From contig JAJXZF010000026.1 in assembly GCA_021780225.1 (NCBI GenBank), positions 94,112-158,111 of the forward strand: DNA of 64,000 nucleotides, written 5' to 3'. Both the position numbers and the translations under genes were made by a program. How positions within the stretch are numbered: position 1 is the first letter of the stretch; every line of letters starts with the position of its first letter. Positions 51,546-64,000 of the stretch are shown piece after piece. The DNA is from Deltaproteobacteria bacterium (GTDB taxonomy: Bacteria > Desulfobacterota > Binatia > Binatales > Binataceae). The notes beneath the pieces were generated by a model. It did not search any database. It was given only the letters and a program-made list of their open reading frames with translations, and was not told the DNA's origin.

Positions 51546-53762
51546 CTACTCGCGCGGCAGCTCGATCCAGATCGCCGCGAGCGGCGGCAGCGTGAGTTCG
51601 AGCGAATGGTTCAAACCGTGATGGGGAATCGGATCGGTCCGTAAAACGCCGCCGTTGCCGACATTACCGCCGCCGAAAAATTCCGAATCGGTATTCAGGA
51701 TTTCGCGGCATTCGCCCGGCGCCGGCGCGCCGACCCGATAGCCGCGGCGGACCACGGGCGAAAAATTGCACACGCAGAGCATCCTGCGGCGGCTTTTCGG
51801 CGCAACCCGGATGAATGCGATCACGTTGTCGTCGGCGTTGTCGGCATCGACGAAATGAAATCCCTCCGGTTCGGCGTCGGCCTCCCAGAGCGCCGGCTCG
51901 GCGCGATAGATCCGGTTCAATTCGCGAACCAGGCTTTGCAACTGGCGATGCTCGGGCTGTTCGAGCAGGTTCCAGTCGAGGCTTTCGTCATGGTTCCATT
52001 CGCGCCACTGGCCAAACTCGCCGCCCATGAAAAGCATCTTCTTGCCGGGACGCGCCCACATGTACGCGTAAAGCGTCCGCAGATTGGCGAACTGCCGCCA
52101 GCGGTCGCCCGGCATCTTCGAGAGCATCGAGCGCTTCCCATGCACGACCTCGTCGTGCGACAGGGGCAGGATGAAATTTTCAGTCCATGCGTAGAGGAAG
52201 CCGAACGTAACGTCGCGATGATGATAGCGGCGGTAAATCGGATCTTTCGCGAAATAGTCGAGCGTGTCGTGCATCCAGCCCATGTCCCACTTGAAGCCGA
52301 AGCCGAGCCCGCCGAGATAAGTCGGCCGGCTCACGGCGGGCCAGTCGGTCGACTCCTCGGCGATCATCATGACGCCCGGATGGTTCGCATAAACCGTTTC
52401 GTTGAGCGCCTTGATAAAATCGATCGCCTCGAGATTCTCGCGCCCGCCATACTCATTGGGTATCCATTCGCCGTTGCGCCGCGCGTAGTCGAGATAGAGC
52501 ATCGAGGCGACGGCGTCAACGCGCAGGCCGTCCGCATGATATTCGCGCAGCCAATACAAGGCGCTCGCGATCAGGAAATTGCGCACTTCGTTGCGTCCGA
52601 AGTTGAAAATGTAAGTATCCCATTCGGGATGGAATCCCTTGCGCATGTCCAGATGCTCGTACAAAGCGGTGCCGTCGAACCGGCCGAGCGCGAACGCGTC
52701 GGTGGGGAAGTGCGCGGGCACCCAATCGAGAATGACTCCGATCCCGCGCCGATGAAGATGATCGACGAGGAATTTGAAATCGTCCGGACCGCCCCAGCGC
52801 GCGCTGGGCGCGAAATATCCGGTGACCTGATAGCCCCACGAGCCGGCGAACGGATGCTCCATCACGGGCATCAGTTCGACATGCGTGAAGCCCATCCCGC
52901 TCGCATAATCCGCCAGCATCGGCGCGATTTCGCGATAGGTAAGCTGGCGATGGCCCTCCTCCGGCACCCGCCGCCAGGAACCCAGATGAACTTCGTAGAT
53001 CGCGATCGGCGCCCGGATCGCGTCGCGCTCGCCGCGCGATTCCATCCAAGCCCGATCCGCGAACTCGTAGGAACTTTGATGAACGATCGAGGCGGTCGCC
53101 GGCGGGGCTTCCGCCGCGAATGCGAAAGGATCGGCCTTCAGCGTCAGGTTCCCGCTCCACGTGCGCAGCTCGAACTTGTAACGGGCGGCGGGCGTCAACC
53201 CGGGAATGAACAGCTCCCACACGCCTGACGACCCCAGCTCGCGCATCATGTGCAGCCGGCCGTCCCATTCATTGAAATCGCCGACCACGCTGACGCCGCG
53301 CGCATTCGGCGCCCATACCGCGAACGCGACGCCGGCGACGCCGTCGATCGCCGCCGGATGGGCGCCGAGCTTCTCATAAACGCGCTGATGCCGGCCTTCG
53401 TTCCACAGATGAAGATCGAGATCGCCGATCGTCGGCAAGAATGTGTAAGGATCGCGGACAGTCACGACGTCGCTTTCCGTGTACTGGATCCGCAGTTGGT
53501 ACGGGAAAACCTCGGCGCGGTCGGCGATCAGCACTTCAAACAAACCAGAAACGCCGATTCTGCCCATGCGCCACGGATGCGCCCCGTCGGCAATCACCGA
53601 AACATGCCGCGCGCCGGGACGAAAGGCGCGAATCACGACGCCAGCCGGCGTCGGATGCGCGCCGAGAATCGCATGCGGATTCGGATGCCGCAGCGTAAAG
53701 AGCCGCTCGAGCTCTTCCTCGGCGATCGCTCCGCCTTCGGTCTTTTCAGCCTCGAACCGCAT
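51546..53762 (-). CDS. glgB: 1,4-alpha-glucan branching enzyme
   Basis: A 738-residue GH13 branching enzyme making alpha-1,6 branches in alpha-glucan. Seen: an N-terminal CBM48/E-set with [40 protein letters not shown], the family strand [20 protein letters not shown], the nucleophile block [40 protein letters not shown] with the acid and [21 protein letters not shown] start at the ATG 53760-53762; a TTG at 53780 would overlap the treS stop. It sits between treS-mak and treY. Confidence 0.96.
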   Translation of the reverse strand: MRFEAEKTEGGAIAEEELERLFTLRHPNPHAILGAHPTPAGVVIRAFRPGARHVSVIADGAHPWRMGRIGVSGLFEVLIADRAEVFPYQLRIQYTESDVVTVRDPYTFLPTIGDLDLHLWNEGRHQRVYEKLGAHPAAIDGVAGVAFAVWAPNARGVSVVGDFNEWDGRLHMMRELGSSGVWELFIPGLTPAARYKFELRTWSGNLTLKADPFAFAAEAPPATASIVHQSSYEFADRAWMESRGERDAIRAPIAIYEVHLGSWRRVPEEGHRQLTYREIAPMLADYASGMGFTHVELMPVMEHPFAGSWGYQVTGYFAPSARWGGPDDFKFLVDHLHRRGIGVILDWVPAHFPTDAFALGRFDGTALYEHLDMRKGFHPEWDTYIFNFGRNEVRNFLIASALYWLREYHADGLRVDAVASMLYLDYARRNGEWIPNEYGGRENLEAIDFIKALNETVYANHPGVMMIAEESTDWPAVSRPTYLGGLGFGFKWDMGWMHDTLDYFAKDPIYRRYHHRDVTFGFLYAWTENFILPLSHDEVVHGKRSMLSKMPGDRWRQFANLRTLYAYMWARPGKKMLFMGGEFGQWREWNHDESLDWNLLEQPEHRQLQSLVRELNRIYRAEPALWEADAEPEGFHFVDADNADDNVIAFIRVAPKSRRRMLCVCNFSPVVRRGYRVGAPAPGECREILNTDSEFFGGGNVGNGGVLRTDPIPHHGLNHSLELTLPPLAAIWIELPRE

Positions 53763-53769
53763 CAGCCAG

Positions 53770-56700
53770 TCAAGCTCCAATAATCCGTTCGATCGCGCCC
53801 AGCGGAATATCCGTCCAATCGGGGCGGTTGTTCAGTTCGTACGCGAGTTCGTAAAGCGCCTTTTCCAATATGAAAGCGTCGAGCATGACGCGCAGCTCGT
53901 CCGGGCCGGCGGGCAGGAACGGCGCCCCCTTCGCGCGCTCCAAATACGCATGCAGCAACGCCCACGAGGCCCAGTTCGACCACATCCGCGCCCACGGCTC
54001 CATCGTGGCGAAATCCCTTCTGCCGAACGCGCCCGCGCCGATTCCCTCGAGCAACGCGCTCGATGCGGCGTAGTCGAACGAGCGCAGCATTCCGGCCACG
54101 TCGCGAATCGCAAGCCGCTTGCGGCGGCGCTCTTCCAGCGACCGCGCGGGCTCGCCCTCGAAATCGATGATCATGAAATCGCCGCGCGCGTGGAGAACCT
54201 GGCCGAGATGAAGGTCGCCGTGGCCGCGTATGCGCAATGCCGAGATGTGAAGTTTGAGAAACGAATTGAAGCGGGCGAGCACGCTTTCCGCTTTTTCCGT
54301 TATATGCCGCAAACGGCGCGCCGAATCGGGATTGACCGCCGCTTCGCGAGCGCGCGCCAGCCGGTTCGCAAGGCCGGCCATATTGCGCATCGACTGATAT
54401 TCCGATCGCTGCCAGAAGGGCGAGTAGGGCTCCGGGGAAAACGCGCTGTCGTCTCCGGCGCCAAGCGCCAGATGCATCTCGGCGACCCGCACGCCCAGCA
54501 GCCGCGCCGCATCCAGATACGCGCCAATCATGCGCAAAACATCCGGGTCCGGCCCGGCCGGCGCGAGCAGATCGAATTCCGCGATCGCCGCGGTTTCGCC
54601 GCGCGCAGCGGCGCGTTCAAAGTATCGCGCCAGCTCGTGCCGCGTGAATGCCCACGCATCGCCCTGATTTTGCACGTACTGATGCATCACGCCGATCGTA
54701 CAGGCGCCGCCGCGGAAGTTGCGATATTCGATCCATCCGGCCATCGGCGGGGTATTTTTGAAATTCCCGCGCCCAGCCAGGAAGCGGCCGATCTCGACTT
54801 CGGGGCTGATTCCCGGCTCGGCTTTCCGATAAAGCTTGAAGAGGAAATCTTCACCGAATGCGACCGAAGAGTTGGTCTGCTCGGCCCTGAGCAAGCGCGA
54901 ATCGGGAATCGTTTGCTCACATCCCGCGAACATCTCGGCCGCGGTATGCGCTCCCAACAGTTCGCCTTTGCGGCCGCGAATCCGCCGCCGCCGCCGCATC
55001 AGTTCATAAACCGCGCGCGCGAACGAAGGTTCGGCCGCCGCATCGAAAACGATCCGCCGCTCATCCCGATCGCGCCCGGCGAGCCGCAGTTCCGCGATCG
55101 CGGGCGAATCCAGCCGCCCGCCATTGCCTTCGTATCGGCCGCGCTCCGCCAATCCGAGCGGGATGATATAGGTTTCAGGCTCGCCGTTGGTCAGTTCCGC
55201 TTCGACCAGCGTGAAAAACGCCTCCGGCCGTTCGTCGGTCAGCGGAACGGCATCGACGATTCTGGCGCTCTTCATTCCGCTCGCTTTCGCGCGGAACCAT
55301 CGGCTTCCGGACATATAGTCCGGCAACACGCGTTCAAGCCGTTCGCGCTCCTCGCCGAGCATGAAACGCTCCCAGCTTTCGCCGATCTCGACCGCCGGCA
55401 AGTCGTCGGCGGCCGAATAGCTGGCCGCGCGCCCGCCGGAGTCTTCGAGCGAAAACCAATCGAACATGTGCGGCCCGAGCGTCATCAGGTATGGCCGCTC
55501 GCCGATCGGCGGAAACCTGGTGCGGCCGAACAATTCCACGGGCGTCATGCCTTTGAATCGCGACAAATCGATTTCGACGTATTGGACGAATCGCGACAGA
55601 TTGGCCACCACCAGAATGTGTTCGTCGTTCCAGGACCGGATAAAGACCAGCACGCGCGGATTTTCCGGATTGAGAAAATCGATCGAACCGCGGCTGAAGG
55701 CTTTGTGCTGTTTGCGCAGCGCGATTACCCGCCGCATCCACCAGAGCAGCGAATGGCGATTGCGATCCTGCGCGGCGACGTTGATCGTCTGATAGTGATA
55801 TTCGTGATCGATGATGACCGGCAGGATCAGCCGCTGGGGGTCGGCCGACGAAAATCCGGCGTTCAAATCGGCGCTCCACTGCATCGGCGTCCTCACGCCG
55901 TCGCGGTCGCCCAAATAGATATTATCGCCCATCCCGATTTCGTCGCCGTAGTAAATCACCGGTGCGCCCGGAAGCGACAATAAAAGACCGTTGACCAGCT
56001 CGATCGAGCGCCGATTGTTGCCCAACAGCGGCGCGAGCCGCCGCCTGATGCCCAGATTGATGCGCATGCGCGCCTCACGGGCGTATGCGCGGAACATATA
56101 GTCGCGCTCTTCGGCGCTGACCATTTCGAGCGTCAATTCGTCGTGATTGCGCAGGAAAAGCGCCCACTGGCAACTGTCGTCGATCGGCGGCGTCTGCGAC
56201 CAGATATCGACGATCGGGAACCGATCTTCCATCCGCACCGCGATAAAGATCCGCGGCATCAGAGGAAAATGAAACGCCATGTGGCATTCCTTGCCTTCGG
56301 CAAGGTAGGCCGCGGCGTCCTCGGGCCACTGATTCGCCTCCGCGAGCAGCATCCGATCCTGGTATTTTCGATCGACGTGCGCGCGCAGCTCGCGCAGGAA
56401 AGCGTGGGTTTCAGGCAGGTTCTCGCAGTCGGTGTTTTCGCGCTCGAAAAGATAGGGAACGGCGTCGAGCCGGAGCCCGTCCACGCCCATCCCGAGCCAG
56501 AAATCAAGCACGCGGACAACTTCACGCCGCACCGCGGGATTGTCGAAATTCAAATCCGGCTGATGCCAGTAGAATCGATGCCAATAGTAGGATTTAGCGA
56601 CCGTGTCCCAGGTCCAATTCGACGGCTCGAAATCCTGAAAGATGATGCGCGCGTCGCGGAACCGGTCCGGCGAATCGCTCCAAACGTAATAGTCGCGCAG

Positions 56701-57090
56701 CTTGTCTCCTTTGGGCGCCCGCCGCGCGCGCTGAAACCAGGGGTGCTGGTCGGAAGTATGGTTGATGATCAGTTCGGTCACCACGTGAAGTCCGCGCCGA
56801 TGGGCTTCGCGCAGCAGCGTTTTGAAATCCGCCAGCGAACCGCAATCCGGATGCGTGCTCATGTAGTCCGAGATGTCGTAGCCGTCGTCGCGCAACGGCG
56901 ACGGATAAAACGGCAGCAGCCAGAGCGCCGTGACGCCCAGATCGACCAGGTAGTCGAGTTTTGCGGTCAACCCCGCGAAATCGCCGATACCGTCGCCCGA
57001 ACTATCGAAAAACGACCGGACGCGCACCTCATAGAAGATGCCATCCTTGTACCAGAGCGGATCGCTCGGCTGCACCGCGCGGCGCTTCAT
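53770..57090 (-). CDS. treS: Trehalose synthase-maltokinase fusion (TreS-Mak)
   Basis: A 1,106-residue bifunctional protein. The N-terminal GH13 part (about 1-550) interconverts trehalose and maltose: [38 protein letters not shown], the nucleophile block [40 protein letters not shown] and [20 protein letters not shown] are seen. The C-terminal part (about 600-1106) is maltokinase, which phosphorylates maltose to maltose-1-phosphate for Glg[21 protein letters not shown] and [17 protein letters not shown] show the catalytic loop and Mg site. Its ATG overlaps the glgE stop (ATGA), and the fusion closes the trehalose-to-GlgE route. Confidence 0.97.
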   Translation of the reverse strand: MKRRAVQPSDPLWYKDGIFYEVRVRSFFDSSGDGIGDFAGLTAKLDYLVDLGVTALWLLPFYPSPLRDDGYDISDYMSTHPDCGSLADFKTLLREAHRRGLHVVTELIINHTSDQHPWFQRARRAPKGDKLRDYYVWSDSPDRFRDARIIFQDFEPSNWTWDTVAKSYYWHRFYWHQPDLNFDNPAVRREVVRVLDFWLGMGVDGLRLDAVPYLFERENTDCENLPETHAFLRELRAHVDRKYQDRMLLAEANQWPEDAAAYLAEGKECHMAFHFPLMPRIFIAVRMEDRFPIVDIWSQTPPIDDSCQWALFLRNHDELTLEMVSAEERDYMFRAYAREARMRINLGIRRRLAPLLGNNRRSIELVNGLLLSLPGAPVIYYGDEIGMGDNIYLGDRDGVRTPMQWSADLNAGFSSADPQRLILPVIIDHEYHYQTINVAAQDRNRHSLLWWMRRVIALRKQHKAFSRGSIDFLNPENPRVLVFIRSWNDEHILVVANLSRFVQYVEIDLSRFKGMTPVELFGRTRFPPIGERPYLMTLGPHMFDWFSLEDSGGRAASYSAADDLPAVEIGESWERFMLGEERERLERVLPDYMSGSRWFRAKASGMKSARIVDAVPLTDERPEAFFTLVEAELTNGEPETYIIPLGLAERGRYEGNGGRLDSPAIAELRLAGRDRDERRIVFDAAAEPSFARAVYELMRRRRRIRGRKGELLGAHTAAEMFAGCEQTIPDSRLLRAEQTNSSVAFGEDFLFKLYRKAEPGISPEVEIGRFLAGRGNFKNTPPMAGWIEYRNFRGGACTIGVMHQYVQNQGDAWAFTRHELARYFERAAARGETAAIAEFDLLAPAGPDPDVLRMIGAYLDAARLLGVRVAEMHLALGAGDDSAFSPEPYSPFWQRSEYQSMRNMAGLANRLARAREAAVNPDSARRLRHITEKAESVLARFNSFLKLHISALRIRGHGDLHLGQVLHARGDFMIIDFEGEPARSLEERRRKRLAIRDVAGMLRSFDYAASSALLEGIGAGAFGRRDFATMEPWARMWSNWASWALLHAYLERAKGAPFLPAGPDELRVMLDAFILEKALYELAYELNNRPDWTDIPLGAIERIIGA

Positions 57091-59102
57091 GCTGGCCCAT
57101 CCAATCGCAGGATATGCGCCGGCTGATGATTCGGATCGAGGCGGACATAATTGCGCTCGCGCCATACGTACGCTTCGCCGGTGAGCAAGTCCGTCACCCG
57201 GTAAGCCGCTCCGGGCGGGACCCCGATGACCTCGAGCGGCGTCGTCACCGTGCATTCATGCCAATTAACCGGATCGAGATTGACGGCGACCAGGATAACG
57301 TCGCCGCGCTCGCGATCGGATTTAGCGTAGAACAAAATTTGATCGCTGTCGGCCGGCAGAAACGTCAGATTATCGAAACGCTCGAGCGCCGGATGTTCGC
57401 GGCGAATCTGGTTGATACGCGCGACGAACTCGCTGATATTTCCGTCGGCGTCGAAATTGCGCGGCTTGATCTCGTATTTTTCCGAGTTGCGGTATTCCTC
57501 GGTTCCGGGAACCGCGTCGTTCTCGCACAGCTCGTAGCCGCTGTAGATTCCATAGGACGGCGCGAGCGTCGCGGCCAACGCCAGCCGCATCCGAAACGCG
57601 GGCGGACCGCCGGTCTGCAAAATCGGCGTCAGAATGTCCGGCGTATTGGTAAAGAAATTCGGCCGGAAATATTCGCGCATCTCCGTATGCGCAAGTTCCG
57701 TCAGGTACTCGATGATTTCAGCTTTGGCGTTGCGCCAGGTGAAGTAGGTATACGATTGCGAGAATCCGCACTTGGCCAGAACCTTCATCATCTTCGGCCG
57801 GGTAAAAGCCTCGGCAAGGAAAATCGTCTCCGGATGCGCCCGGCGCGCTTCGCCGATTAGCCACTCCCAGAAGCGGACCGGCTTGGTGTGCGGATTATCG
57901 ACGCGAAAGATGCGTACGCCCCGCCCGATCCAGAAGAACAGCGTGCGGCGCAGTTCAGCCATCAAGGCCGTCTGATCCTCCGTCGAAAAATCGACGGGAT
58001 AGATGTCCTGATACTCCTTCGGCGGATTCTCCGCGTATTTGATCGTGCCGTCGGGCCGATGGCGAAACCATTCGGGATGCGCTTCGACCCACGGATGGTC
58101 AGGGGAGCATTGGACGGCAAAATCCAGCGCGACTTCGAGCCCCTGACGCGCGGCGGCTTCAAGAAAATGATCGAAATCCGCGACGGTTCCGAGTCCGGAC
58201 TCGACCGCGTCGTGTCCGCCATCGCCGTTACCGATCGCCCACGGGCTGCCCGGATGATGTTTTCCGCCGTTCGGAGAATTGTTCGGCCCCTTCCGGTTGG
58301 CGATTCCAATCGGATGGATCGGCGGCAGATAGACGACGTCAAAACCGAGATCCGCGATATAGGGCAGCATCCGCTCGGCCTCGCGCAAAGTGGCGGGCCG
58401 CGGCGGCTCCGGCGTTTGCGAGCGCGGAAACATCTCATACCAGGCGCCGAAGCGGGCGCGCCGCCGATCGGCGACCACCTTGAACAGCCCGGGATGAATC
58501 GTGCGCTCGAACCGTTCGCCGCACGCGCTCGCGATCGACTGTATTCTCTGCGGAGAGAACGCCTCCGCCGCCCGGATCAGATCGCCACGACAGCGTCGCG
58601 CAACGTCGTTGATCATCTCGATCAGCCACGCACGATCGGTCACGCTCGCGCGCGCCGCGATATCGCGAAGCAGTTCGACCCCCTCATCCAGGTCCGGGGA
58701 AACAGCTTTCCCAGCCGCGGATTTCTTTTGAAAATCCGCAAGCCAACTTGCGTACCGATCCGTCCAGGCCTCGATCGTGAAAACGAAAACGTCGTTCGCC
58801 TCGAGTGGAAACGCGCCGCGCCAGCGATCGTCGCCAATCGGCGTCATCGGCGCTTCATTGAACCGATTTTCGCGCTCGCGGCGCCATTTGACGGCCGCGC
58901 GAATCACGTCGTGGCCGTCGCGGAAAACGTCGGCTTCAACCACGCAGGGTTCGCCGACGATCCGTTTCACCGGATAGCGGCCGTCGTCGACCACCGGCGA
59001 AATCGCCTCAATGATATGCCTTTCGAGATGTATGCGAGGACGGACGGAATGAGTCGTCGAATCCGCGCGACGGGCGTCCGCGTGCTTGAGGTTTTGCGTC
59101 AT
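57087..59102 (-). CDS. glgE: Maltosyltransferase GlgE
   Basis: A 671-residue GH13 maltosyltransferase that extends alpha-1,4-glucan with maltose from maltose-1-phosphate. Seen: an N-terminal beta-sandwich domain (RYPVKRIVGEPCVVEADVFR), the linker helices, FGAWYEMFPRSQTP, VVYLPPIHPIGIANRKGPNN, the nucleophile region RVDNPHTKPVRFWEWLIGEA, TIFLAEAFTRPKMMKVLAKC with the acid and TYFTWRNAKAEIIEYLTEL. This combination is diagnostic. Start ATG 59100-59102. TreS-Mak follows with an ATGA overlap, and 219 bp separate it from glgX. Confidence 0.97.
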   Translation of the reverse strand: MTQNLKHADARRADSTTHSVRPRIHLERHIIEAISPVVDDGRYPVKRIVGEPCVVEADVFRDGHDVIRAAVKWRRERENRFNEAPMTPIGDDRWRGAFPLEANDVFVFTIEAWTDRYASWLADFQKKSAAGKAVSPDLDEGVELLRDIAARASVTDRAWLIEMINDVARRCRGDLIRAAEAFSPQRIQSIASACGERFERTIHPGLFKVVADRRRARFGAWYEMFPRSQTPEPPRPATLREAERMLPYIADLGFDVVYLPPIHPIGIANRKGPNNSPNGGKHHPGSPWAIGNGDGGHDAVESGLGTVADFDHFLEAAARQGLEVALDFAVQCSPDHPWVEAHPEWFRHRPDGTIKYAENPPKEYQDIYPVDFSTEDQTALMAELRRTLFFWIGRGVRIFRVDNPHTKPVRFWEWLIGEARRAHPETIFLAEAFTRPKMMKVLAKCGFSQSYTYFTWRNAKAEIIEYLTELAHTEMREYFRPNFFTNTPDILTPILQTGGPPAFRMRLALAATLAPSYGIYSGYELCENDAVPGTEEYRNSEKYEIKPRNFDADGNISEFVARINQIRREHPALERFDNLTFLPADSDQILFYAKSDRERGDVILVAVNLDPVNWHECTVTTPLEVIGVPPGAAYRVTDLLTGEAYVWRERNYVRLDPNHQPAHILRLDGPA

Positions 59103-59321
59103 CGCGAATCCGCTGAGCGGCTACATCCGCCTAGAAGTCAGGCGCATCCTGGATATTCGAAAGTGGCTTGTGCTCGCCTGCGGCGCGCTACCGGCGCCGG
59201 AAGTCGAAACTCGAATCGACGCGGAAAGCATTCCCGCCGCCTGATCGTTCAGGCGACGCCAATCGTATCACGCTTCGTGCGATCTCGCGACCCCGGCCTG
59301 AATTCGATCGAAATGACGCGC

Positions 59322-61592
<2,271 letters not shown>

Positions 61593-61654
61593 CGAAGGGC
61601 CGTACAATTCAGTCTATTGGCGCGCCGCGCGCATGACAATTTCGGCCCGCGGAT

Positions 61655-64000
61655 TCAGCTCGCCGACCATACGTCCACGCGATAACGTCCTGCGGCGATC
61701 ATCCGGTCGATCCATGCGCTCGCCGCCGCGGCGCCGGCTCCCGTTTTCGCCGAATAGAGCGCCGCGAAGGCGGCGCGCACTCCGGGCGCCATCCGCGAAG
61801 CGTCACCGCAGACGTAAATGATCGCGCCGCTTTCGATCAGCCGCCACAAGTCATCGTGATATTCCGCGATTTTGTCCTGAACGTACGCTTTGCTCGCGTT
61901 CAGCCGCGAAAACGCCACTATCGTGCGCGCGACGCCGTCGCGCTCGAACTGCCGCAGTTCCTCCGCATAGATGAAGTCCTGATCCGGCCTCCGGCATCCA
62001 AAAAACAGCATCGCCGGACCGATCTCCGCGCCGCCGCGTTTGAGCGCCGCGCGCTCCTGCAAAAATCCGCGAAAGGGCGCGATGCCAGTCCCCGGCCCAA
62101 CCATCACGATCGGCTGCGCCGGATCGTCGGGCAGGCGGAAATTCGAATGGTTGTCCTTGACGAATGCGGCGATCGCATCGCCCGGCGCAAGCGCGCTCAG
62201 ATAGTTCGAGCACGCGCCAAGATACTCGCCATGCCCCGAACGCGCGGGCCCGGCCACCACTCCAACCGTGATCGAACATCGCCGGGGATCGGCCAGCGGC
62301 GACGATGATATCGAATAGTAGCGGGGCGCGAGCGGAGAAAACATCTCAAGAAAAACGGCGAACGGCAGCGCGCAGGACGGAGTCTCTTCAAGCAGATCGA
62401 TCAACGATTTGCGGCGCGCCATAACGTCATCGCGATAATGCGCCGCCGCCGCTTCGTCGTCGCCCGTCAGCGCCGTCAAGCGGGCGCGTTCGGGCGGGCA
62501 CGGCGTATGCGCCGCCAGGATTTCGATTTGCGAACGGGTCGCGACCGCCTGCAGTTCCGGAAAATCGCGCAGCAGCGTCAACACCGCGATCGGCCGATCG
62601 ATCGGCAGCGGCGTGCGCCGCTGCGACGCCGCGCGCAGCCGGATCGTCTCGTCTCCGGCGAAACCGAATCGATTAGCCGCGCGCCTGACGGCCCCCTCCG
62701 GATTACGGGGCAACACTCCCAGATGGTCCCCGGCGCGATAGCCGACGCCCTCCGGAAGTTCGACGTCGAGCCGCCGCGTCGAGCGCTCGGATGGATGCTC
62801 GCCCGCCCGGTTGTGAAGTTCGCGGATTTCTACGATTCGCATCGTGCGCGCCGCCAGCGGCTCCGCAAGCGCGCCGCGGCCGTCGCCCGGAACCACTTCA
62901 ACCGCGTAGAGCGGCGCGTGCGCGGCGGCGGCCGTCTCCAGCGCCACGTCCAATTTTTCCGCCACCGCCGGCCAGAGCGATCGCGACCAGCCCTGAAACT
63001 GACCGTCGAAGTCGTCGCGCGCGTCGCCTTCCCCGCGGGCGACGATTCGCTCGGCACCGTGCGACTCCATGGCGCCGTCAATCAGGCGCGGTATCGCCTG
63101 AAAGGTCGCGGCCCAATCGCGGTTTCCGCAACCGAACACCGCATAACGCACGCCGCTCAGCGCATTCGACGCCATCCCGTCGCCGAGCCATGCGCAGAAT
63201 TTCGCCGCGTTGTCGGGAGGCGTTCCGTTGTATGACGCCGTCACGATTATCACCGCGCCGTCGCCCGGCAGCCGGCCGGCGTAATCGTCAAGCGGCGCGG
63301 ACGACGCCGAAAACCCTCGCGCGTCGGCGTCCTGCGCGATGCGGCGGGCGATTTCCTCGGCCGTGCCGAGATTCGATCCGTAAAGCGCCAGCAACGGCCG
63401 GGCGTGCCGTGCGGCGGATGACGCGGCCGGCGCCGCCGCGCCATCGCCCTTTGCGATCTGAGATTCTCCGCCGACAGCCGGCGCGCCCGGCGCCGACGCG
63501 CCACCTTCGCGAGCTTCGCGCGGACGCACCCGAATCGTAAAGCCGTCCGGTTTGAGCGTGAGCGTTTCCTTGATTTTAAGCTGGTAGCGCTTGTGATCGA
63601 TCAGCTTGAACCGATGCAGCACCGTCGCGAGCACCAACGCCGCCTCCTGCATCGCGAACTGACGCCCGATACAGGCGCGCTGGCCGTTGCCGAACGGCTT
63701 GTACGCGCCGGCGGGACGCGCGGCCTCGGCCGCCGGCGCAAAATTGTCGGGGTCGAAAACTTCGGCGCGCTCGCCCCAGACCTCCGGGTCGCGATGGAGC
63801 GCCGGGAGCAGCACCATCATCTGCCAGTCCCGCTTGATTTCGTAGCGGCCGCCGATCACGGTGTCGGCCAGCGGATAGAGCGAAAAGGCCGGCGCCGTCG
63901 GCCACAGCCGCAGCGTCTCCTTCAGAATCTGATTGAGGTAGCCGAGTTGGTTGACCTGCGCATAGGTCGGCAGGGCCTCGCGGTCGGGGCCGAGCGTGCG
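61655..64000 (-). CDS. Cytochrome P450-NADPH reductase fusion (CYP102/BM3 type), runs off right edge
   Basis: The last 781 codons of a self-sufficient P450; the first 280-300 residues lie beyond the right edge. Heme part seen: the ExxR helix LKETLRLWPTAPAFSLYP and the heme-Cys block PFGNGQRACIGRQFAMQEA. Reductase part: FMN domain LLALYGSNLGTAEEIARRIA and VIIVTASYNGTPPDNAAKF, FAD site RYYSISSSPLADP, NADPH site GPGTGIAPFRGFLQERAAL and a terminal Trp in YRVDVWSAS. Family members hydroxylate long-chain fatty acids at sub-terminal positions. An Ala/Gly-rich linker (about 30 residues) joins the domains. It precedes glgX by 62 bp on the same strand, but a functional link is not evident. Confidence 0.95.
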   Translation of the reverse strand, partial: RTLGPDREALPTYAQVNQLGYLNQILKETLRLWPTAPAFSLYPLADTVIGGRYEIKRDWQMMVLLPALHRDPEVWGERAEVFDPDNFAPAAEAARPAGAYKPFGNGQRACIGRQFAMQEAALVLATVLHRFKLIDHKRYQLKIKETLTLKPDGFTIRVRPREAREGGASAPGAPAVGGESQIAKGDGAAAPAASSAARHARPLLALYGSNLGTAEEIARRIAQDADARGFSASSAPLDDYAGRLPGDGAVIIVTASYNGTPPDNAAKFCAWLGDGMASNALSGVRYAVFGCGNRDWAATFQAIPRLIDGAMESHGAERIVARGEGDARDDFDGQFQGWSRSLWPAVAEKLDVALETAAAAHAPLYAVEVVPGDGRGALAEPLAARTMRIVEIRELHNRAGEHPSERSTRRLDVELPEGVGYRAGDHLGVLPRNPEGAVRRAANRFGFAGDETIRLRAASQRRTPLPIDRPIAVLTLLRDFPELQAVATRSQIEILAAHTPCPPERARLTALTGDDEAAAAHYRDDVMARRKSLIDLLEETPSCALPFAVFLEMFSPLAPRYYSISSSPLADPRRCSITVGVVAGPARSGHGEYLGACSNYLSALAPGDAIAAFVKDNHSNFRLPDDPAQPIVMVGPGTGIAPFRGFLQERAALKRGGAEIGPAMLFFGCRRPDQDFIYAEELRQFERDGVARTIVAFSRLNASKAYVQDKIAEYHDDLWRLIESGAIIYVCGDASRMAPGVRAAFAALYSAKTGAGAAAASAWIDRMIAAGRYRVDVWSAS

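Noticed and set aside
49346..55983. Long plus-strand open frames opposite treY, glgB and treS-mak
   Set aside because: Amino-acid composition is biased (Arg, His, Gln) and lacks motifs; the minus-strand genes have complete catalytic blocks throughout.

Overview
The window is GC-rich, densely coded bacterial chromosome. Gene content fits a free-living aerobe from a poorly cultured lineage: an alternative complex III/caa3 respiratory chain, an LL-diaminopimelate aminotransferase lysine route, many acyl-CoA dehydrogenase and SDR genes, a flavin/F420-type LLM oxidoreductase, an ArsS arsenic gene and a P450-reductase fusion. A Candidatus Binatota-like or Desulfobacterota-related bacterium is my best guess. 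It is inferred from gene content only; no rRNA or tRNA gene was seen.

Layout. 1-3.7 kb (minus): an acyl-CoA beta-oxidation-like operon (SDR, acyl-CoA dehydrogenase, two hot-dog hydratases) running into a GH57 alpha-glucan enzyme cut by the left edge. 3.9-9.3 kb: small secreted proteins, a lipoprotein, an exported beta-carbonic anhydrase, two SDRs and copy A of a 208-bp MITE-like repeat. 9.3-11.5 kb: an accessory patch with unrecognised small genes and an IS1595-type transposase. 11.8-18.8 kb: acyl-CoA dehydrogenase, a methyltransferase-like membrane protein, LLM oxidoreductase, RluB, a complete IS630-type insertion sequence beside an HNH nuclease remnant, and an alpha/beta hydrolase. 18.9-24.5 kb: arsenic genes arsR-arsC-acr3, then a serine hydrolase, the radical SAM enzyme ArsS and an acyl-CoA dehydrogenase. 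24.6-28.3 kb: DUF1054 protein, gpsA, a Cys-rich small protein, dapB and an HTH-cupin regulator. 28.4-31.2 kb: two divergent polytopic membrane proteins and repeat copy B. 31.3-42.7 kb: a compact respiratory operon (actA-B-C-D-F, coxB, ctaDE, coxIV, ctaG). 43.1-45.5 kb: dapL, folK and fsa/tal. 45.5-47.1 kb: a convergent, overlapping restriction-modification pair. 47.1-61.6 kb: a maltose-1-phosphate/trehalose/alpha-glucan operon (glgX, glgE, treS-maltokinase, glgB, treY, treZ). 61.7 kb to the right edge: a CYP102-type P450-reductase fusion.

How it works together. The respiratory operon should carry electrons from quinol through alternative complex III to a lipoprotein CuA/cytochrome c subunit and a caa3 oxidase; no actE is present between actD and actF. 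The glucan operon joins trehalose, maltose, maltose-1-phosphate and branched alpha-glucan in both directions. The arsenic genes pair arsenate reduction and arsenite export with ArsS.

The most unusual signals are: the two 208-bp repeat copies, whose terminal CTAG supplies the TAG stop codon of a flanking gene in both cases; an ActB-like protein with a complete N-terminal iron-sulfur cysteine quartet; the missing actE; the tail-to-tail restriction-modification overlap; and a 156-residue internal duplication in a membrane protein.
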